DNA of 58,133 nt from Candidatus Absconditabacterales bacterium (GTDB lineage: Bacteria; Patescibacteriota; Gracilibacteria; Absconditabacterales; Absconditicoccaceae): the NCBI GenBank assembly GCA_937958645.1, contig CALGNI010000013.1:1-58133 (forward strand). Direction: 5' to 3'. The position numbers were made by a program, and so were the translations under genes. Below are positions 52,895 through 58,133 of the stretch, in pieces (position 1 is the stretch's first letter; each line of letters begins with the position of its first letter). The notes beneath the pieces are model-generated. The model did not search any database. It saw only the letters and a program-made list of their open reading frames with translations, and was not told where the DNA came from.

Positions 52895-53701
52895 CTATTT
52901 CTTTTCTCTGAAGAATTTCTTAATCTTTGCTAACGATCTTTTCATAGTCTTAGATACGAGCATGGCGTTGATGTACTTCATGGTATATACTACCGAGAGT
53001 CAGGTATTTTCTTCGAAGATGATTCTGGTTTTCCCTGTTTGATTGCTGGTAGCGATATCCCTATAGGGGATGTATCCAGAGATGATTCATACGAATTCTC
53101 CTCTAGGGTTGTTGGCTTCAGGTTTCATATACACTCCGCTTCCGCTATTTCCTGGGAAGGTAAATCCATCCATGTAGATCGTTCCATCGTTGATCCTAGA
53201 GATCATTCATTTTCTGATCACTGGATCGATTTTAAAATCTTTTTCAATCTCTGTGATTCCCGGGTGATAAGAACAATAGATCAAATCGTTCGTTTCATAG
53301 ATCTCTGATTCAGTGACATGATGTTCAGAGATATTGATAATATTCGTATCGCTATCGTGTGAGATGTTTTGAATCGGGCAGATAATAATGTCCTTTTGCT
53401 TGTTCCAGATCAAAGGCGTAAAGACTCACTCAGCGAATTGTTTCTCTAGATTTACGCTGCTATATTTTTTTCAAGATTTGGAAGTATTGTACAACAATCT
53501 CAATCATTGCTTCCAGGTTCATGTTTTCTTGTCCATGAGTACATGTCTAGCAGTGATGAAATGAAGTATCCCTTCTATCGAGATCAAACAACCGGTCCCG
53601 ATCGCTTTCTCTTTCTTCACAGGTTTCCCTTCAATCATATGCACCTGTTTCTGTGCTATGAAGATGGTAGCGTTTTTGATGAATTGGATGGTTTGTTTCA
53701 T
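52895..53701 (-). CDS. trypsin-like serine protease
   Basis: 268 residues, TAG stop. The triad is readable: His in HFITARHVLMD, Asp in KQKDIIICPI and Ser in FPGNSGSGVYM (GNSGSG). There is no clear signal peptide, so it may act in the cytoplasm or leave by another route. It is a DegP/trypsin-type chymotrypsin fold without a PDZ domain, possibly a small quality-control protease. The C-terminus is basic (KRSLAKIKKFF), suitable for membrane or nucleic-acid contact. Confidence 0.85.
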
Positions 53702-53703
53702 GG

Positions 53704-53745
53704 GGAGTGGGTGAATTAGGTAAATTGGACAAGTTGGTATATTAG
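53704..53745. repeat. 9-bp degenerate tandem repeat
   Basis: GTGAATTAG-GTAAATTGG-ACAAGTTGG, then GTATATTAG, joining the 9-bp array to the AT-rich palindrome family. Confidence 0.6.
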
Positions 53746-53895
53746 TGTTTTAGTAATTCGTGATACAAATGCTATACTTAAGGATTAAACTTATTCAAAA
53801 TTTATCTACTCCTGCTTTCATTTTCAACTGTCCGATATTTCCGGACACTTTTAGTGTAGAAAAGATTCTGAACTTTACAAGTGAGTCATGTATAT

Positions 53896-53943
53896 TTCGA
53901 AGAAAGATTACCGCGAAGCTTGCTTCGTCGGTAATCATTTTTC
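53896..53943. repeat. CGAAGCTTGCTTCG palindrome, best hairpin copy
   Basis: GATTACCG-CGAAGC-TT-GCTTCG-T-CGGTAATC folds into a near-perfect stem; the flank is TTTCGAAGAAA as in the other copies. Confidence 0.8.
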
Positions 53944-54001
53944 ATACTAATTTCATAACAGTTCCATTGAAAGATGGGCCTAAAAAGATATGTATCAAAT
54001 T

Positions 54002-54374
54002 ATGAAAGATTTTAAACAATGGACTTTTTTGAAACAAGCTCTTGATAGATTATCCTAAGCAAAGACAGGTTTGGTATGTTCATTTGTGAGTAAATGTATG
54101 ATTTGAACAAGATGGAAAGGGTAATGATTATAAGAGACCAGTAATTATATTGAAGGTAGTATGAAGTATGTATGTGATTTTACCTATGACTACTACATGA
54201 AAAGATAGTGCATATTATTTCAGTCTTCCATATCATTATTTCAATAAGCCATCCTGGATTCTTCTTTCTCAAATTAGAGTTATTGATAGAAAGAGATTCA
54301 TTGAAAAGATATGATACATATCTCAAGATGATTTTAGTCTTGTAAAACAAAAACTTACAGAACTAATTCTGTAA
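54002..54374 (+). pseudogene. MazF/PemK-like toxin gene with +1 frameshift
   Basis: Starts MKDFKQWTFLKQALDR from ATG 54002, then reaches TAA at 54056. In the +1 frame the family sequence continues: YPKQRQVWYVHLGVNVGF, GFEQDGKGNDYKRPVIILK, LPMTTTGKDSAYYF, PSWILLSQIRVID, ending at TAA 54374 (about 124 residues in total). MazF/PemK toxins cleave mRNA. The frame change at TTATCCTAA could be a mutation, a sequencing error, or a programmed +1 shift. No antitoxin gene is evident next to it. Confidence 0.7.
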
Positions 54375-54384
54375 GTTTTTGTTT
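54346..54384 (+). terminator. terminator of toxin gene
   Basis: AAAAACTTACAG, loop AACTAATT, CTGTAAGTTTTTG, overlapping the toxin stop codon. Confidence 0.8.
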
Positions 54385-54386
54385 CT

Positions 54387-54404
54387 CTCCAACATATGTT
54401 GGAG
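54387..54404. other. 18-bp perfect palindrome
   Basis: CTCCAACATATGTTGGAG, perfectly symmetric, between the toxin terminator and the HD-domain gene end. It could be a protein-binding site. Confidence 0.5.
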
Positions 54405-54467
54405 GAGGATCCCTAAGGAGTTTGTACTAATAGTATACTGATGGAAGTTGTTGATTGCAAGGAGATC

Positions 54468-55091
54468 TTATTTGACCTGCTCCCAATCTTCCCTTACTGA
54501 GCTCCATACATGATGAAAAAACTCATGAAGGAAACTATCTCGTTTCATATACTTCTCATATTTTGACCAATCATCTAGGGAGAATCCGAAGTGTTCATAT
54601 CTAGCTTTCTCGATAGCGGGATCTGTACTACATACCATGATTTGTGCAGAGAGTTTATCCATTGCTTTGGCAAATTTTGCTGTGAGATTTTGGTTTGCTT
54701 CATATTCTTGATAGAGATCTCGTTGTTCTGGATTTAGCAAAGTCTTCACGGCGTCGTCTTCTTCTTTTTTTTCATCGATGCTGCGATCTCTATTGACGGT
54801 AATGATATCTCCTACTATAGTTTCACCGATATCATGTATCGCCAACATCATCATCGCTCTTCACAAATCGATCTCATCTTTATGTTCACAAAATTGATGG
54901 AGATAACTTGCTACGATAGGGAGATGGCCTACATGGCAGATCAGTGATTCCCTTACGTGTTCTTGGTCAAATGAAATATCTTCTCCGATCAATGCTTTGA
55001 AATGATTGTATTTATCCTCGAGGATATTTCCTCTGTACGTCTTAGCGTAATTTTTGGTGAGGGTGATGATTTGGGAGAGGATGTGTTGCAT
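54468..55091 (-). CDS. HD-domain phosphohydrolase (YfbR-like)
   Basis: 207 residues, TAA stop. An HD-type metal site with RESLICHVGHLPIVASYL, then MLAIHDIGETIVGDI, the His-Asp pair and following Glu-Thr-x2-Gly-Asp of HD_3/YfbR-like 5'-nucleotidases. The substrate may be a deoxynucleotide. The Gly-rich start of the second block contains a UGA. It may be part of nucleotide clean-up with the next genes. Confidence 0.85.
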
Positions 55092-55337
55092 GTAAGGAAA
55101 AGTAAAAAATAAAAAGTAGAAAGTAAAAAGCTAAAATTAAGAGTGTTTTTTATTATGTTTAATGGTTAAGTGTTTTAATAAATTTAGGTTTACATAATAG
55201 AAAGCTAGTAAATTAGCGGGAATTGAAGAAACTGGCTACTGTAATATTTACTGTACATAATATAAACAGGATAGTAACATAAGCACCTTAATTAATTATG
55301 TGATGCCACTTACTTCTTTTTGTTCATGGAGTTGAAA

Positions 55338-55780
55338 TTATAAAGAAATTTTATGTAGATCATTATTGATCACAATAGGCAAGGTGCCACAGATTTCATC
55401 CATTCGATCAACCTTCGGCACTGGATTTAATAAGTAAATTTTTATTCATAAGTTCATCGCTAATCACATTTCTAGCATAGTATTGATTCAAATATAACCA
55501 GGTATTCATTTTTTTCATAATTTGCTACAAGAATTCCATCACTTTGCTTGATTTCTTCAAAATGCTCAAGCATCACCTCATTTTTCTTTTTCCAAAGTCG
55601 AGTCAGATCTTCTCCAGGTTGAGCTTTATTCTTCAGATATTCTCTGATCGATATGTTTCCTTCTCCTCCTTCAATTTTTAGTTCAGGAATAGCTACTTCG
55701 TGTCCTAGCTCTTCAAGTTTCTTTTTTAGTTCGATGAACTTATTAGCAAATTTCATGCTTCCACAGATAGTAATTCTCAT
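55338..55780 (-). pseudogene. nucleoside 2-deoxyribosyltransferase-like gene, frameshift in poly-A
   Basis: N-terminal half: MRITICGSMKFANKFIELKK, then REYLKNKAQPGEDLT and SDGILVANYEK. It breaks at a run of seven A (plus-strand 55509-55515). Adding one A restores KKGIPGYIGINTMLEMGLAM, GIKIYLLNPVPK and PIVINNDLHK to TAA at 55338, a full-length family member of 148 residues. Family enzymes handle modified nucleosides or NAD-related substrates. The break is either a sequencing slip or a real lesion. Confidence 0.75.
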
Positions 55781-55819
55781 AATAATTCATCCAAAAATAA
55801 AAAGCTATTTAATTACACC

Positions 55820-56218
55820 TTAATTCGATTCTCTTCTTTCCCAATTACTCCCTGCGGCTGTACAATCTAGTTCGATCAACGCTCACATAGGTAATTCCTT
55901 TACTGCTAATGCTACTCTGGTTGGAGTAGGGGTGATGTGATCAAAAATTTGTCCATAGATTTCATTTAGTTGTGGATAGTGTTTCATGTCAGTGAGATAA
56001 ATTCTTACTTTAGTGATGTTATCCAATCATCGATCTATGTCTTTTAGTATCTGTAAGACATTCATAAATGCTTGCTTTGTTTGTTCCTCAAAAGTCTCTG
56101 CTACTTTCCCTTCTTTGATACCAATTTGACCAGAGATCTCCATAGTGTAGTCATTCTTTGTTAGTATTGCTGATGAGAAGAGTTTCGGTGCAGGTGAATT
56201 TCATACGCTTGTTTTCAT
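55820..56218 (-). CDS. RidA (YjgF) family protein
   Basis: 132 residues, TAA stop. The RidA fold is clear: GNSPAPKLFSSAILTKNDYT, MEISGQIGIKEGKV, QAFMNVLQILKDI, TKVRIYLTDMKHY and TPTRVALAVKEL with the conserved Arg, closing with MGALIELDCTA and its Glu. RidA hydrolyses reactive enamine/imine intermediates; some relatives lack this activity. UGA codes for glycines in VGNS, RGLDN and PMGAL. Confidence 0.93.
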
Positions 56219-56668
56219 GGGGATTGATTTATATAAAGAGGGATGAAAGATACAATATTTTATGCGCAAATCATAACTGCTTACAAGGGAAATAGTTTCG
56301 ATATATAAAATCTTGCTAATATAGCTTATTTGCTTCCTTTTCTTCATTTTTCACTCAAAAGGCGGAGCATACATGACATAGCCACAAAAAACGAAGCAAA
56401 AAAAACGCCTAGTAGCACAAAGTACGCTGCTTCGCAGTACGAACGAGACCCGCTCGTCGTTCGACAACTCTCCGGAAAAGTAAGCGTGGTAGCGGAACGC
56501 AACGAATGGCTGTTTCGAATTTTGATTAGTGATTTTTGCCCTTGTGAGCAGTTACGAACACATCTATTGATATTTTTACATATATAGCTACACTGTATTC
56601 ACATAAAAACAGGGAGAAGGTTATTGCCCTATACAATATTATAACCTCAAAATATAAAAAAACACATC
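56219..56668. other. spacer with GC-rich hairpins, no clear gene
   Basis: Includes GAACGAGACCCGCTCGTCGTTC and CTGCTTCGCAG hairpins near 56420-56465 and GC-rich tracts, unusual against the AT-rich background. An open frame of 85 codons (56330-56587) lacks recognisable features and is not called. Part of it may be a small RNA or the leader of the lipoprotein gene. Confidence 0.4.
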
Positions 56669-57103
56669 ATGAAGTACGTATTTTTAATTTTATCGCTTTT
56701 GTTTGTATTTAGTTGCTCTGAGGAAAAGAAAGAGGTAGCTAGCAAAACTTGCTATAAAGATGTAGCATTACTCACGAACTACCATACAGTTCTTGCGATT
56801 AATAATCTTAAGAAAAATCTTGGTCTTCAGTGTCCTGAAAGAACAGCTGGTTGCAATCTAATGATGCTTGGTGACGGTATGGATACCGAACAGTATATTG
56901 GCGTAATGTTGTGCAATGCTACGAATCTTGCACTAAATACAATTCAGTCTGCTGAGACAGGTAATATGGAATTTTCGGCAGAAGAGGATTTGGAGTTAGC
57001 GGTAACTATTCAGGAAGTTACTGAGTATTTTACTACTCCTGGTGACTACGACAAAAATGTATTTACTGAAAAAGTGGTTAATGCAATGCGCCATACTAAG
57101 TAG
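56669..57103 (+). CDS. small lipoprotein
   Basis: 144 residues, TAG stop. The lipobox is LLFVFSC after a hydrophobic N-terminus; the mature part is acidic with four further Cys. No family is recognised. Its glycines use GGT or GGC, not UGA or GGA as in most neighbours, which points to recent transfer. It has its own terminator at 57125. Confidence 0.8.
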   Translation: MKYVFLILSLLFVFSCSEEKKEVASKTCYKDVALLTNYHTVLAINNLKKNLGLQCPERTAGCNLMMLGDGMDTEQYIGVMLCNATNLALNTIQSAETGNMEFSAEEDLELAVTIQEVTEYFTTPGDYDKNVFTEKVVNAMRHTK

Positions 57104-57124
57104 TAATTATTATTAACAATTTAT

Positions 57125-57160
57125 ATCTGATATGGGAATACTCCTGTATCAGATTTTTTT
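57125..57160 (+). terminator. terminator of lipoprotein gene
   Basis: ATCTGATA, loop of 14 nt, TATCAGAT, then T residues. Confidence 0.85.
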
Positions 57161-57188
57161 CATTCTTTAGTCGTGCTGTCTAAAAGAA

Positions 57189-57266
57189 CTTCCCTCCCTC
57201 CCAGAGGGTCCCGGTCGTAAAGGTCACGGGAGAGTATTTGTGGAGTAGGGTATTGGAGGGGGGAAG
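57189..57266. other. GC-rich long-range stem
   Basis: CTTCCCTCCCTCCC (57189-57202) can pair with GGAGGGGGGAAG (57255-57266), enclosing a hairpin TCCCG...CGGGA. Far richer in G and C than its surroundings; it could be a small RNA or the 3' region of the peptidase E transcript. Confidence 0.45.
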
Positions 57267-57297
57267 ATGGGTGTTGAAGGCAACGAGATAATAAGTT

Positions 57298-57975
57298 CTA
57301 TCTCAATGGTGTTGTTATAAATATTTCTGTAATATCTCTACCAATTCTTTTTGGGACTCAATTTTCAAAATATAGAGCTGTTGAATCTGGAATTCCATAT
57401 CAAGTTGTATGTAAATCAAAGTAGCTTAATGCAAAGAATTCTTTCCTTCATTCTTCATTGCCATAGTGAGGACAGCAGATTCAATCAAGAAATCAAAGTC
57501 ATTTAATTTGACCATAAGGCTTTTGAGTAGGATGTGAATCTGATACACCATATTCAAACCAGCAGATTGCTCATGCACTGACACCTGCCATCATCACTCA
57601 TTGATCGTATAGTTTTTTCAAGAGTATATCATTGCCATGTTCGCGAAATGAAGAAATCATTCATACCGTATCTCCTCATCCAATATAGATAAGATCCGCC
57701 TCAGTGCTTTCTCTCTCTAGAGATGAGTTTCCTGTTTTAGAATAAATATCCTCTATAACCACGACAACTATTCAGAAATGTTTTTTGAAGTATGATGTGA
57801 ACTTCTCATTGTAGCCTGGACTTCTCCCAAACCCTGGAATAAAGAGTATCTTCGGTTCATCAATTCCCAAAAGATCCAGCATTTGTTGATCTATATAAGT
57901 ATCTACATCTTCTTGATATAATTTTCATGTCCCTATTTCTCCTCATCAGATAGCAAAGATTTTTTTAACTTTCAT
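57298..57975 (-). CDS. pepE: peptidase E (family S51)
   Basis: 225 residues, TAG stop. It has the alpha/beta fold with FAIGGGEIG at the start, DLIYIGGGDTVGMI, the nucleophile elbow AGVSAGAICWFE (GVSAGA Ser) and a CCPHYGNEE His region. Peptidase E cleaves N-terminal aspartyl dipeptides; substrate preference of this member is unknown. A GAGG sequence 12 bp before the ATG is one of the few Shine-Dalgarno-like sites in the window. Several catalytic-core glycines are UGA. Confidence 0.9.
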
Positions 57976-58048
57976 AGTAATTCCTCAAAAATAAAAGATG
58001 AAAACTTTAAACTTTTTGGGTGCACGTGAGGATGAGACGAATCAAGTA

Positions 58049-58133
58049 CTAAAATGAGGCAATGAGACGTGAGTTTAGATTCATGCATCCTTGAAACATC
58101 AGATCTTGAGGTAAAGCGTCTTTTTGGATGCAA
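58049..58133 (-). CDS. possible C-terminus of a gene beyond the right edge
   Basis: An open minus-strand frame enters from the right edge and ends at TAG 58049. The 27 residues visible (KDALPQDLMFQGCMNLNSR region) are too short for identification. Confidence 0.3.
   Translation of the reverse strand, partial: CIQKDALPQDLMFQGCMNLNSRLIASF

Noticed and set aside
56330-56587. 85-codon plus-strand frame
   Set aside because: No recognisable domain, and its sequence is dominated by GC-rich hairpins; kept only as part of the spacer description.
5053-57975. Widespread pseudogenes from in-frame TGA stops
   Set aside because: The breaks disappear when TGA is read as Gly, and the joined proteins carry intact motifs, so this is a code difference and not decay.

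Overview
The window is about 58 kb of AT-rich bacterial DNA in which UGA is read as glycine (translation table 25). Read with the standard code, almost every long gene breaks at in-frame TGA. Read with TGA = Gly, the fragments join into full-length, recognisable proteins, and the recoded glycines fall on conserved positions (UvrB SPSGDQP, both Nudix boxes, the sugar transferase, the aldehyde dehydrogenase). All genes end in TAA or TAG. With the small, patchy metabolism and the many large secreted proteins, this points to Candidatus Absconditabacteria (SR1) or Gracilibacteria (BD1-5). The sequence alone does not separate the two. Starts usually follow an A/T-rich leader without a Shine-Dalgarno motif, and promoters are TTGACA-N16/17-TATAAT-like.

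Layout. 1-1211: an IS4-like transposase cut by the window edge. 1455-4972: a six-gene island of small membrane proteins and an XRE-like regulator that uses no UGA-Gly codon. 5053-7509: a UvrB lacking its C-terminal helicase half, then an unknown protein. 7601-10522 (minus): a VIT/von Willebrand-like membrane protein. 10690-24304: the surface-protein region. It holds a 1010-residue secreted protein ending in a DsbA-like thioredoxin domain, a nitroreductase-like plus PaaK/F390-synthetase-like operon, a 785-residue repeat protein, a 1424-residue PKD-type protein and a C39-like peptidase. 24845-29683: tRNA-Leu(CAA), ssb, a BrnT-like toxin with a CopG-like antitoxin, signal peptidase I, Hsp20 and a sugar-phosphate transferase. 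29923-39306: an NDH-2-like FAD oxidoreductase, a small exported protein, a P-type ATPase, rhomboid protease, a 961-residue Cys-rich protein and a DUF2461 protein. 39560-46721: cupin, pterin dehydratase, two Nudix hydrolases, a RAYT transposase, aldehyde dehydrogenase, two helix-turn-helix/membrane proteins and a TspO-like protein. 46722-58133: a MazG-like protein, a candidate structured RNA, an acetolactate synthase with its TetR regulator, small exported proteins, a trypsin-like protease, a frameshifted MazF-like toxin, an HD hydrolase, a frameshifted deoxyribosyltransferase-like gene, RidA, a lipoprotein and peptidase E.

Most unusual points. (1) Four exported or membrane-anchored proteins end at or within seven residues of an [LI]PxTGA motif with no hydrophobic tail after it, which does not fit a classical sortase signal. 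Two of them are adjacent and share a cytoplasmic HTH / single membrane helix / extracellular tail design. (2) At 47447-47727 two tandem copies of a complex stem share sequence and show compensating base pairs, followed by a terminator, and look like an undescribed structured RNA. (3) Intergenic DNA is full of short palindromic families, including a MITE-like element with inverted ends, one copy of which lies between a strong promoter and its gene.
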